From NCBI GenBank assembly GCA_964427915.1, contig CAYRWA010000094.1, forward strand, positions 14,054-78,053: 64,000 nt of DNA, written 5' to 3'. Position 1 is the first letter of the stretch. Every line of letters starts with the position of its first letter. Below, in pieces: positions 36,838 through 46,400 of this stretch. The notes below the pieces were generated by a model. That model did not search any database. It was not told the DNA's origin and worked only from the letters and a program-made list of their open reading frames with translations. This DNA comes from JAGLCW01 sp964427915. GTDB taxonomy: Bacteria > Caldisericota > Caldisericia > UBA6126. The position numbers and the translations under genes are program-made.

Positions 36838-37747
36838 AGAGATTCCAAATCGTATTCGCATTCGTTCAACACAAGATGTACGTCATTATTTAAAAACCTA
36901 TCCATTTAAAGGGTTAACTGACTTTTTTATCGAATACGAATCAAGAAACAGATTGCTTCCTAAAAATGAAGTTTATAAGCGAATGCAAAGCACCATTAAA
37001 GTCATGAAAGAATCCATCGAAAAAGGAAAAACAAAGGCTAATATAACCCCAAGTGGCTTGATAAATGGTGGTTGTTATGCTTTTATGAAGAATTCTCCCG
37101 ATACGGTTTCATTAGTAGGGGATTGGTTTAATACTATTATATCAAACACATTGGCTGTTTCTGAGCTAAATGCTTGTATGGGACGTATTGTCGCTTCTCC
37201 TACTGCAGGAGCTTGTGGGGTTATGCCAGGAGCATTTTTAACTATTTGTGAAAAATTTGAGATTCCAGAAGAGAGGCAAATTCAATCCTTATTTATTGCT
37301 GGTGGGATCGGTGAATTGATTCAAATCAATGCCTCGTTGTCTGGTTCTCAGCATGGGTGCCAGGCAGAGGTGGGTTCTGCTAGTGCAATTACTGCATCTG
37401 CTATTGTTTCGTTGTTCGAAATTTCTTTGGATAAAATAGAAAATGCCGCTGCTATGGCGCTAGCCAATTTGTTAGGTTTGGTATGCGATCCTGTGGCAGG
37501 CTTGGTTGAATTTCCATGTGTCAATCGTAATATTGCTGGTAGCGTGAATGCTATTGCATGTGCCCAAATGGCCCTAGCTGGCCTAACGTCTCCTATCCCG
37601 TTTGACGAAGTAGTATCTGCCATGAAACAAATTGGAGACGACTTACCTGCTAGCTTAAAAGAAACATCGCGAGGCGGTTTAGCTACTACACCAACCGGTT
37701 TGCGAATTCAAAGGAAAGTGCGAGATGGTGACTCAGAGAAAAACTAA
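36827..37747 (+). CDS. sdaAA: L-serine dehydratase, iron-sulfur-dependent, alpha subunit
   Basis: The alpha subunit holds the oxygen-sensitive [4Fe-4S] cluster that binds the serine hydroxyl. Conserved blocks are NACMGRIVASPTAGACGVMPG, SGSQHGCQAEVGSASA and the cysteines in VCDPVAGLVEFPCVNRN. AAGGAAG precedes the ATG. The end overlaps the stalk-domain gene by 23 bases. Together with sdaAB it suggests that serine feeds pyruvate production under anaerobic conditions. Confidence 0.96.
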   Translation: MSTKEIPNRIRIRSTQDVRHYLKTYPFKGLTDFFIEYESRNRLLPKNEVYKRMQSTIKVMKESIEKGKTKANITPSGLINGGCYAFMKNSPDTVSLVGDWFNTIISNTLAVSELNACMGRIVASPTAGACGVMPGAFLTICEKFEIPEERQIQSLFIAGGIGELIQINASLSGSQHGCQAEVGSASAITASAIVSLFEISLDKIENAAAMALANLLGLVCDPVAGLVEFPCVNRNIAGSVNAIACAQMALAGLTSPIPFDEVVSAMKQIGDDLPASLKETSRGGLATTPTGLRIQRKVRDGDSEKN

Positions 37748-38264
37748 TACGTACTCTAGAGTATTGTGCAGCGTTTTATCAGGACTTGTCTTTCTGGGTT
37801 TGTTTTTTGGAAACACGCAAGCACTTCCTTCATTAGAAAAAGATTTGCATTTCATTGAATTACAAATTGATAATCCCTTCATGAATGTTGATGGCGTTAC
37901 GATGAAAATTGATCCATTGTCGGATGCTGCTCCCATTATTGTCCCTTCTTGGAAACGTTCCATGATCCCTTTGAGAGGTGTTTTAGAACATATGGGAACT
38001 ACCATAGAGTGGGGTGCCCAAGAAAAAAAGATCACAATATACCAAGAACAAACTTCTACTGAGATCGTTCTTCATATTCATCAACCTAAAGCCCTTGTCC
38101 AAGGAGAAACATGTTGGATTGATGAAGAAGATCACAGAGTATCTCCCTTCATTATTGACAAAAGAGCATATGTCCCCGTTTTGTTTGTAGGAAAAACACT
38201 TCATGCAAAAGTAACATGGTATCCCAAAAATAAGTTTATATCTATTCAATGGGCAGATAAATGA
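37725..38264 (+). CDS. Exported stalk-domain (copper amine oxidase N-like) protein
   Basis: A Sec signal peptide (hydrophobic to about 33, cleavage near TQALP) precedes one stalk-type domain with two halves: VDGVTMKIDPLSDAAPII with KRSMIPLRGVLEHMGTTIEW, then VQGETCWIDEEDHRVSPFI with KRAYVPVLFVGKTL. The same domain closes the protein at 2-1660 and occurs at 39801-40628. Nothing suggests amine-oxidase activity; the domain is a structural surface module. Overlaps its neighbours on both sides (23 and 4 bases), so it is part of the operon containing the serine dehydratase. Confidence 0.8.
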   Translation: MVTQRKTNTYSRVLCSVLSGLVFLGLFFGNTQALPSLEKDLHFIELQIDNPFMNVDGVTMKIDPLSDAAPIIVPSWKRSMIPLRGVLEHMGTTIEWGAQEKKITIYQEQTSTEIVLHIHQPKALVQGETCWIDEEDHRVSPFIIDKRAYVPVLFVGKTLHAKVTWYPKNKFISIQWADK

Positions 38265-39139
38265 CAGGAGTAACCAATGTTTTTTCTTTAGGAAAAAACG
38301 GCATGTTCGGGTTTTTTGTTATTCATAAAGGTTTTTTGATTTACACGGATCCAGATAAAGAACCTCAAATTGAAATTCCAATCCGAATTCTCCAAGACGT
38401 ACTTGTCGAAACGAGTAGGCCCAAAGAAAACATAAGCAATATGAAAATCGTGTTTAACTTTGAAGTGGGATTTGAGATAGACCTACCAAGCTCGATTGCG
38501 GAAAAAGCGAAAATCTGGATTTTGAGCATACTTGGTATGCCCAACTCTGTGTATAGAGCTATTGAAAGAGAGGATCATACAGGATCTACTTCTCAGAAAA
38601 AACCCTCCCACATATATTCTGTTCTTATACTTCTATTCATCATTGGGTTTGTAGTTGTAGGAGCACTGTTTTTCTTTAAGCCCGTTTTGTTAAGCTCTGT
38701 GCGGAGTAACTTTATAAAACAAGATCCCTTTTTAGCGTTGGATTATCAAAAAAAAGGAATTGAGGAAGAGAAAAAAGGTCACATTACTTCTGCTATTAGT
38801 TTTTTTGAAACAGCATTGGGCTATCATCCAAAGAACCCAACAATTCGAGAAGATCTTGATAGGGTTTTGGAGAAGAGAATTGAACAAAATATAAGAGTTG
38901 GAAATTTTATTCGAGCAAAACAAGATTTGCACAAATTATCAAAAGAAAATCAAAATAGAAAAGTATATGCCGATAAACTCAAAGAAGCGTCCAAAAACCA
39001 TACGATTAAGCTTGTGGATGTAACTGAAATCGTTCGATTGCTTTTTAGAAATGCATTTTCGGACGATCCACTGTTGCAACAAGAATTAAACGATAAACTT
39101 CAATTGTTTGGTCAAAAACTAGAGTTTATTCTCCAGTGA
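38261..39139 (+). CDS. Membrane protein with TPR-like C-terminus, function unknown
   Basis: The 292-residue product has a cytoplasmic beta-rich N-terminal part (residues 1-105), one hydrophobic segment at about 122-142 (YSVLILLFIIGFVVVGALFF) and a C-terminal helical part with a tetratricopeptide-like pair (ALDYQKKGIEEEKKGHITSA, AISFFETALGYHPKNP). The start overlaps the stop of the stalk-domain gene as ATGA. Last gene of the 35622-39139 operon; its end overlaps the convergent nuclease gene. Confidence 0.62.
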   Translation: MTGVTNVFSLGKNGMFGFFVIHKGFLIYTDPDKEPQIEIPIRILQDVLVETSRPKENISNMKIVFNFEVGFEIDLPSSIAEKAKIWILSILGMPNSVYRAIEREDHTGSTSQKKPSHIYSVLILLFIIGFVVVGALFFFKPVLLSSVRSNFIKQDPFLALDYQKKGIEEEKKGHITSAISFFETALGYHPKNPTIREDLDRVLEKRIEQNIRVGNFIRAKQDLHKLSKENQNRKVYADKLKEASKNHTIKLVDVTEIVRLLFRNAFSDDPLLQQELNDKLQLFGQKLEFILQ

Positions 39140-39799
39140 TAATACCTTTTGATATTTTTTTCGAAGATAAAAAATTGAAATAAGAGATGTAAAAATCTCT
39201 TGAGGAAGTTTTAACTCATCTCGAACCAACCATTTCTCCTGAAACAATCCATTGCGCTTGTCTAGTCGTAATAGCAGTGCACAGTCTGGTGAATAAGTAG
39301 GGAAGGTTCTTGTTTCTCCTTTGTCGTCTACTGTGGCTGTTTCTAACAAAAGAGCATATGCAGCTACCTGAAAATGATACTCCACACAAAGTTGGTTGGA
39401 CGTTTTAATGTCAACGATACATACACGACCGTTAACTCTTGCAACAATGTCTACGGTTCCACCAAAACCTAGCTCTTGATTCACCAACGATATTTCAGAG
39501 CCCAAAAATTGGATATCATTGCGAGAAACCCATTGTTTGAAAGCCTGAAAAGATCGATTAGCAGCCGTGAATAAGGGGTGCGCAGAAAAATCTTCTTCCT
39601 TGCCTTTGATTAAATTCTCAACCATCGTGTGCGCTATGGTGCCAGTTTCTGCAGCCTTATCACGGATAGATTCATAGGAGTATCCTTTTAAGCCAATGGA
39701 ATTAGCCCATTTTAACAGATATGGCTTGTCAAGCTGCCCAATAATTGTCGTGACAGAGGGTAGTGATTCCTTGTTTTGATTGCAATACAAGTGTTTCAT
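39119..39799 (-). CDS. PD-(D/E)XK nuclease-family protein (RecB/Cas4-like)
   Basis: The 226-residue protein has the PD-(D/E)XK core: LPSVTTIIGQLDKPYL and GTIAHTMVENLI early, FGGTVDIVARVNGRV with the metal aspartate, then IVDIKTSNQL with D and K, and the QVAAYALLLE helix. Such enzymes cut DNA in repair or defence. It has no Cas4 C-terminal cysteine cluster and no CRISPR array or cas gene is near. The ATG at 39799 lies two bases after the stop of the lipoprotein gene and is preferred over the longer frame. Confidence 0.83.
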   Translation of the reverse strand: MKHLYCNQNKESLPSVTTIIGQLDKPYLLKWANSIGLKGYSYESIRDKAAETGTIAHTMVENLIKGKEEDFSAHPLFTAANRSFQAFKQWVSRNDIQFLGSEISLVNQELGFGGTVDIVARVNGRVCIVDIKTSNQLCVEYHFQVAAYALLLETATVDDKGETRTFPTYSPDCALLLRLDKRNGLFQEKWLVRDELKLPQEIFTSLISIFYLRKKYQKVLSLENKL

Positions 39800-39800
39800 A

Positions 39801-40628
39801 TTATGAGTTTTGAATGGCAATAAAAATGGCTTCCTTTTGCTTGCTAATAAAAGAGAAGATTGGAGGGTTCGTTGCGGGGTGTAAAACTGCATAAGGAATA
39901 GAAACAAGTTGATTGGTCTGTAAAACTTCTCCCAATGATTGTTCTTGAAGTTGTATAACATGTTCTTCCGAAAGGGCCACTCCGGATGGGTCTGTAAAAT
40001 ATATGTTGGTGTCGTCTAGTGGGTAATGATCGGTGGATTCGAGAGAGATCAGCTTTATGTGCACAACAAAAGTGGTGTATTGTTCATTATCGCTGGGCTG
40101 TGTTGCAAAAGGATCGTGCTGAGCAACAATTTTGGTTGCGTCTTTTTCTGTTTTCACATTGTCAATCATCATGGCAAGAGTGGTTTTGCCAGTAAATTCA
40201 TCATCAAAGGTAACTTCGTACCATGTTTCTGGTTGCCCGGGGTTCTCTATACTTAATGTTTCGGCTCCAGAAGGAATAGCCGATGTAGAAACAGGCATTG
40301 AAAAACTGATTGTCTCGTTGGAAGGTTCATAATACAGGTCTTTCATTTGACAAAAATCTTTAAAGAATGACAAGGGAACCATGGTTCGACCATCAATTTC
40401 CTGCACTGCGATATCAAATTCTATAGGAATATCATTTACATAGATGATGGGCGAACCTACCTTTAGAGCAAATTGCACTGTTTCAACAGAAGAAGATTCC
40501 TTTTCAGTAGAGGGTTCGTTTGCTGTAGCAGGGCTAGAAGGTTTCGATTGAAAAAGAGTTCCTATAGAACAAGAACTCAAAGAAAAAACGATACAAAATA
40601 GAGGGATCCATTTTAGCATTAATTTCAT
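39801..40628 (-). CDS. Lipoprotein with stalk-type domain
   Basis: A signal peptide ends in SLSSC with Cys20 as the lipid site. After a Ser/Pro/Glu-rich linker comes one half of a copper-amine-oxidase-N-like stalk domain (SPIIYVNDIPIEFDIAVQEI, GRTMVPLSFFKDF) and then a C-terminal beta-rich region of about 130 residues (GKTTLAMMIDNVKTE through FSFISKQKEAIFIAIQNS) that resembles DUF4352-type immunoglobulin-like domains. Upstream gene dgt ends 12 bases away on the same strand. Confidence 0.72.
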   Translation of the reverse strand: MKLMLKWIPLFCIVFSLSSCSIGTLFQSKPSSPATANEPSTEKESSSVETVQFALKVGSPIIYVNDIPIEFDIAVQEIDGRTMVPLSFFKDFCQMKDLYYEPSNETISFSMPVSTSAIPSGAETLSIENPGQPETWYEVTFDDEFTGKTTLAMMIDNVKTEKDATKIVAQHDPFATQPSDNEQYTTFVVHIKLISLESTDHYPLDDTNIYFTDPSGVALSEEHVIQLQEQSLGEVLQTNQLVSIPYAVLHPATNPPIFSFISKQKEAIFIAIQNS

Positions 40629-40640
40629 CTGTAGCTCTCC

Positions 40641-41918
40641 TTATTCAAATCTGGTCATTTCTTCAAACAGTTTCATAATAAAATGATCCGTCATGCCGGA
40701 TATAAATTCAACAATAGCTAGTGAAAAATCTTGTGGAATAGTATAGACAAAAAAGTGTTTGGATAAAGAATTCTGCTTGGCTATTGAAGAAATATTGGAA
40801 TATGACAACAGCCATTTCGAAAAATAACTGCTTAGTAGGGGGAATGAATTGGCTGATTGCCATGCTTGAATATCACAAACAATGTTGTCTTGTTCTTCTT
40901 TTAAATAGTCGTAGATAGACGAGATCATTAATTGGGCATACTTCTTATATACTTTTAGGCGGGGATGTTCGTAAATATGTTGTTTGCTAAAATTTCGCAA
41001 TTCCTGGAGCAAATTGTAGTACGATTCAGAGAAATGAAGGCCACTTGTTGGTGAACTACTTTTGCATAAGTCCATAATTAAAGTATGGATTAAAACTGTA
41101 TTGTTTATTGTTTCGTGGGTATTCTTTTCGGAAAACTTATCATAAATAGATTGTAAGATATTCATTTGTTTTGGATTCAAGATCTTCAGAGAAAGGGCAT
41201 CTTCGATGTCTCGCCCTACGTAGGAAATTGTATCTGCAATTCGGACAACGCATCCTTCCCATGTAAAAGGTTGTGTAATTCCGGGATGTTGAATGGAATG
41301 AAGGGGCAACGCTTCACTCCTTGGTATCAGAGTTCTGTTGTTTGTTTCTCCACAGTGACATACGATCCCATCTCGCACTGCATACGTTAAGTTTAAACCT
41401 TCTTTTGTACCACTAGGATCAGGGAGATTTTCAAAGTAATCCACAAATCGTAGACCATTTTTTTCATGCCAAAATGGGTAAAGGTTACAATTTGGTGGTA
41501 AATAGTGAGACAAGATTTTTTCCCCCTCATGGCCAAAAGGAGGGTGCCCAATATCATGCCCTAAAGCAATTGCACGAGCTAACTCAGTGTGCAAACCTAA
41601 ATGGTCACTAATGATGTTGCTCACTGCCTCAACATGTTGCACATGTTCCATGCGGGTGCATATATGATCGTTGTTGGTTGCATAAAATACCTGCGTTTTA
41701 TGCTTCAACCTGCGATACCCTCGCGAGTGGATGATTCTTGTATAGTCACGGAAAAAAGGGGATCGAATATCATTTTTCCTTGGATACAGCGGGGTGGACC
41801 GTGAAATAGCTTGGTCCCACTTAGGGTTCGTCTCATTAATGGCAACGTCAGCAAATTGGCTTTTCATACTTTGATTGTACAAAATATCGCTTAAAAATAC
41901 AGCTTTTCTTGAAAGCAT
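40641..41918 (-). CDS. dgt: dGTPase-like HD-domain triphosphohydrolase
   Basis: Deoxyguanosinetriphosphate triphosphohydrolases convert dNTPs to deoxynucleosides and tripolyphosphate. The start of the family is clear (RSPFFRDYTRIIHSRGYRRLKHKTQVF), followed by the HD metal residues in CTRMEHVQHVE and ALGHDIGHPPFGHEGE, and the later aspartate in VRIADTISYVGRDIEDAL. About 408-425 residues is the usual length. The start is uncertain: ATG 41918 sits inside the divergent gene's promoter, while ATG 41867 has no better ribosome site. Followed on the same strand by the lipoprotein and nuclease genes. Confidence 0.92.
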   Translation of the reverse strand: MLSRKAVFLSDILYNQSMKSQFADVAINETNPKWDQAISRSTPLYPRKNDIRSPFFRDYTRIIHSRGYRRLKHKTQVFYATNNDHICTRMEHVQHVEAVSNIISDHLGLHTELARAIALGHDIGHPPFGHEGEKILSHYLPPNCNLYPFWHEKNGLRFVDYFENLPDPSGTKEGLNLTYAVRDGIVCHCGETNNRTLIPRSEALPLHSIQHPGITQPFTWEGCVVRIADTISYVGRDIEDALSLKILNPKQMNILQSIYDKFSEKNTHETINNTVLIHTLIMDLCKSSSPTSGLHFSESYYNLLQELRNFSKQHIYEHPRLKVYKKYAQLMISSIYDYLKEEQDNIVCDIQAWQSANSFPLLSSYFSKWLLSYSNISSIAKQNSLSKHFFVYTIPQDFSLAIVEFISGMTDHFIMKLFEEMTRFE

Positions 41919-41936
41919 TATTGGTTAGAGTATAAT
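41909..41936 (+). promoter_or_regulatory. Sigma-A-type promoter for the SBBP-repeat gene
   Basis: TTGAAA (41909-41914) is followed after 16 bases by an exact TATAAT (41931-41936). GGAGG and an ATG at 41954 lie directly downstream, giving a short leader. Confidence 0.7.
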
Positions 41937-41953
41937 AAGTATAGGAGGAATTC

Positions 41954-43378
41954 ATGAAACTACGACGCGATCTAAAAGTGATAGTATTATTGGTAAATCT
42001 ATGTATATTCATGCTGTTTTCCTCTGGTTTTGTGTTTCTTCCCTATTCAACATTGCACCTACACTCCTATTTAGATGAAGATGCAAGAGTGATCTCATTA
42101 ACGGATCCAGCAGGATCTCATTTCCTCATGGGCACATATGTAGATAATGATTCTTCTGAGAAGCAAAGCAATATTTTTATACGAAAACTGAATGAAGATT
42201 TCTCGAAGCAACTGTTTGAGATTCAGTTTGGGGGAAATGGCAATGAGTATTTGACCGATGCAGCATGCTCGCAAGACCTGTTGATTGTTTGTGGAAGTAC
42301 TCGATCTACGGACTTACCTACATCTGAGAATGCTCTTTTCTCGGAACCCCTAGGTTTAGGGGATGGCTTTATTGCTATCTTTGATCTTGATGGAAATCTT
42401 CAATATTGCACATATATAGGAGGCTCATCCACAGATTTCTGTACATCAATTTGCATTCAAGGTAACGAATTGCATGTCGTTGGAACTACCTGGTCGGACC
42501 AATTTCCTATCACTCCTAATGCCTTCCAGAAAAGACTCTATGGCAATACGGACGTTTTTTATATGCGTCTCCATCTTTCTTCATATGCACTAGAGTATTC
42601 AACCTATCTAGGAGGTTCTGGCGAAGAATACTGTGCATCCCTTTGTGTGGTCAACGAAGAAGCAGTTTTATATGGTAGAACTTCTTCGCGAGATTTTTTT
42701 CTCACAGAGAATGCATACAATCGATCTTTTAATGGGGGAGAGTGGGATTTATTTTTAATCTCATTGTCTCGTCTTGGTTTACCAACGTACTCTACCTATA
42801 TAGGTGGAAGCCGAAATGATTTTGCTAGTGCCATGGAAATATCTCCTGATGAAAAGATTTTTGTGGTAGGTCGTACCTATTCATTCAATTATCCCATTAC
42901 CCCTACTGCAATTCAACTTGACTTAAACGGATTATCAGACGGCTTTGTAAGCGTATTTGACCCAAAAACAAAATCGTTGTTGTATTCTAGCTTTTTTGGT
43001 GGAGATAAAACCGAGTATCCCGAAAGTATTGCTTTTATTGATACCACCCCTGTTATTATAGGAAGAACTTTTTCTGAAAACCATTTTCCCCTTACATCCA
43101 ATGCATTGCAAGGAAAATTTGCAGGTGGTTGGTCGGATGGATTCATTCTTTGCCTCGATGAAACGGCCTTTTCTCTTGTCTACGCAAGCTATCTGGGAGG
43201 AGACAACAGAGATTCTATTGATAGCATTGTTTGGTCTGGGAAACCGAATCAGGTATATATGGCAGGAAGAACTATGTCCTCAGCCATACCAGCAAAGACA
43301 ATAGCGTACGTGCTGGAGGAACCTCAGGAGGAAAAATGGAATGGTTTTGTCATGAAGTATTGGCTCCCCATTGAGTAA
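41954..43378 (+). CDS. Exported SBBP-repeat beta-propeller protein
   Basis: An N-terminal hydrophobic segment (residues 8-28) serves as signal or anchor. The remainder repeats the SBBP pattern about every 55 residues: a strand ending in TYIGG or TYLGG followed by S-x-x-x-D/E (IGGSSTDFCTSI, LGGSGEEYCASL, IGGSRNDFASAM, FGGDKTEYPESI, LGGDNRDSIDSI), then VVGRT and PITPNAFQ. Six or seven blades would close a propeller. SBBP proteins are exported and of unknown function. GGAGG lies before the ATG, and the giant-protein gene follows 69 bases downstream. Confidence 0.85.
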   Translation: MKLRRDLKVIVLLVNLCIFMLFSSGFVFLPYSTLHLHSYLDEDARVISLTDPAGSHFLMGTYVDNDSSEKQSNIFIRKLNEDFSKQLFEIQFGGNGNEYLTDAACSQDLLIVCGSTRSTDLPTSENALFSEPLGLGDGFIAIFDLDGNLQYCTYIGGSSTDFCTSICIQGNELHVVGTTWSDQFPITPNAFQKRLYGNTDVFYMRLHLSSYALEYSTYLGGSGEEYCASLCVVNEEAVLYGRTSSRDFFLTENAYNRSFNGGEWDLFLISLSRLGLPTYSTYIGGSRNDFASAMEISPDEKIFVVGRTYSFNYPITPTAIQLDLNGLSDGFVSVFDPKTKSLLYSSFFGGDKTEYPESIAFIDTTPVIIGRTFSENHFPLTSNALQGKFAGGWSDGFILCLDETAFSLVYASYLGGDNRDSIDSIVWSGKPNQVYMAGRTMSSAIPAKTIAYVLEEPQEEKWNGFVMKYWLPIE

Positions 43379-43446
43379 ACTGTAACCTTCTGTTTTAAAA
43401 ATCGGTAGTACAATAGAACTAGATTTTTTTTGAGGGTGTGTACTAC

Positions 43447-46400
43447 ATGAGAAAATTATGTATTTGGTGTATAGGTATTGTTTTTTTCTTGGGTTTTTAC
43501 CAGGTTCCCCATCAACAATTTGTATCTGCTTCTTCCCCGTCCAAGGCTTATTCTTGGAATCATAGTATCCAGCAGTGGTATTCTGTTGGGTATGATTACA
43601 ATCACGAACCATTAAAAGAAGACCGCCATTTTCCATGGCAAAAAACTTCTACCAGTACATGGGGGAGTGATGAATATCCCATGAAGTCTACCCTGTTGGG
43701 AAAGAATACTCACCCAGTCTATTATACTTGTTTCTATCTTGATTTGATTCCTGATGGTGGACGCACCAGGGGTCAGCAAAAATATTACGTCGTTGTTGAT
43801 GACCAAGGCAATATTTGGCTAGATCCAGACGGAGTCTTTCAAAATTGTATCTATCAACCCCAGCACGATCCTAAACATCCACTATATGTGGAGGGAGGTT
43901 GCGAACAGGCGAATGTTCTCGATGGTAAAATCCGGTACTCTTTTGATCCTGATCCAGGCAACAACACTCTTGGTCCATATTCGGTTCGTACTATTATCCA
44001 GGGAAACAATACAACGATAAAGATCCAAGGGCGTACTTTTGTTGTTTCTCTTTTGGATCGTATTGATTATGGTACTGAGACATATGTAGATAAATCTGAT
44101 TGGGACTCCGGTTTGAAACTTGTACCCTTCCAAAGAACAGAAAAACATACAGACAACCATATACGAAACCAACAATATGATCCGTATGAAGATATCTATC
44201 AATGTGCTAGTGCATCTGCTACTACAGTGCAAACAGGAGATATTCGACGCACTCCCGTTGTCATTGATAACGAAACTATCTATACGCCCAATAGCATAGT
44301 TGAACCAGGAGATTTTGATATTGGGCGCAGTCTGGTGCCTTTTCAAGAAAACGAAATGCATTCTGATCAAGTACAAACAGATGGATTGTATACGAATAGT
44401 GCAAAATATGGTTACACTTTTTTCCCAGAGTTTATTTATCGAGTCACATCCCCCTCCTTGATGCAGGTACAGGAAAACTCTACAAGGCTTACGGCAGTGG
44501 ATATCAAAATGGATCCTGACAACTACGTTTTGATAGATGCTGGGATATTCTCTCAAGATGCTTTCTGTCTGTTTGAAGTGTCTACTACTGGCAAACGACT
44601 ACCAATGGGTTTTCAAACAAATCTAATCCATGGAATGAAGGACTTTTTTACAGTTCGAATACATTCTCAAAATACAGATATTCCTGAATCCTTTTCTTCT
44701 CTTTCAAAAGGTGTTTTAGTGGAAGGAGATACATATATTTTCACTTCCTTTATTTCTTCTATAGAGCCTCAATATGCAGGTTATATGGGAATCGAATGGT
44801 TTTATGATAACGGTGTCAACAACAAACGAGCCATAAAAACCACTCCACTCATAGCAAAAGACTTGCAAGATAATTTTCACCTGGATGGTTGTGCAGAAGA
44901 AGTACTTGGATTGTCGGACTCAAGTGCGGATTTAGATTTCGAAACAACGTTGTTTCCTATTGAAGATGCTATTTGTTTTTACGATGCATCAGGGAATGGT
45001 TTGGGAGTTGGTGATCCAATCTATCGAGACAGGGATCGCAATTATGTCGTATCAGAAGGAGACGAGAGGATGGTTCATACGATCTGTTCGGTCGGTTTGC
45101 AAACCATTGAATATTCTGCTGGTACTACTGTCACGTTTGGGGATGCAGATGTTGGCCGTGTAATCTCGTCTATTTCTTCTGATTATTTATGGACGGATCA
45201 AGGTAGCAAGAAAACTGAAAACGATAAAAACGGGAGAATGGACCCAGGCGAATCGATTTATAAAAAGGCCTCCATTCGTGATAAGATTTCAAAAGTACAA
45301 GCCAATGATATTCGAATTACTTCTGCTGACGTATATGGAGTGCAATACAAACAAGGAACTATTGTAAAGCCAATGTGTCACTTTTATCGGTACTCAAAGT
45401 TTTATGGTGTGTCGATGAAGTATAACGGAGTATTTTCTTACATTGATGTACCTATACTGCCAGGGGTGCAGCCAATTCAGACGCGTCAGTCTGCTCCGTT
45501 TCAAGTGGAGCAAACGGCAGAGCTACAGATAGACCTTATTCCACAAAAAGAAAATCAATCTGTCTATATTTTTATTGATGAGCCTTCGTTAATCTCCTCG
45601 ACAGTACCTGTCCCTATGAGTGTACGAGGTGTAGAAAATACAAAAAAAGTGGGAACAGAAATTTTTTCTATTACACCTTTTACAAGTAGTTTAACCACCC
45701 AAAAATGGAAATATCCTCTTTCGCTTCTTGTTTTTGTAGACCTTCCGGGCGTGGATTATCCCTTTATGGATTTAGAAGATCCCGTCTATAATGCTTATTT
45801 TTACCAAACCGAAATTGATCGACGTGAAAAGCGTTACAAAGAACTTCTACCCGACAATTTTACACCCGATTACTGTACGGTTTTATCCTTTCATGTGTAC
45901 CCAGAAAATGCTACCGTAAAGACTTCAAAGGACCATGTTAGCAATTTTGACTTGCGATTTCCAAACCTGTGGGGCACCTTGATAAACGAGGACAACCCAT
46001 TGGATGTAAATGACCCTTATGGCGTGATCGCTTCTCAATCTGGCGATTTGATTGTTGGCAACTACAATGCAAAGGGAGCTGGGGTTGATTACTTGTTTAC
46101 AGCATATGCGTCTATGCCATCTGGTGTACAACGGTATATTGTCCAAGTAAACACAGATCAAAGCTATTGTTTCTGGTTATGGGATGACAAGGCACCAGAA
46201 GGAGTCTTGGATTTTTCGGATGGTCTTTACGGACCCATTTTTGTTTACCAACAAGCATCCTTTACGAATAAAGATTGCTCAGAAGAATTCTTTTTGTACA
46301 AAGAAGACCCAATAGGTTTCAACCAGATTACCAAAAATGATGAAATAGGGATTTTTGATGGAGGAGATCACGAAATCTTATTCCAAGACAATACGTATCG

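Noticed and set aside
39119..39799. Cas4 of a CRISPR system
   Set aside because: The protein has the PD-(D/E)XK core but no C-terminal cysteine cluster, and no repeat array or other cas gene is present.
43882..44556. Long minus-strand frame inside the giant-protein gene
   Set aside because: It lacks a ribosome site and has cysteine- and isoleucine-rich, unlikely composition; it mirrors the coding bias of the plus-strand gene.
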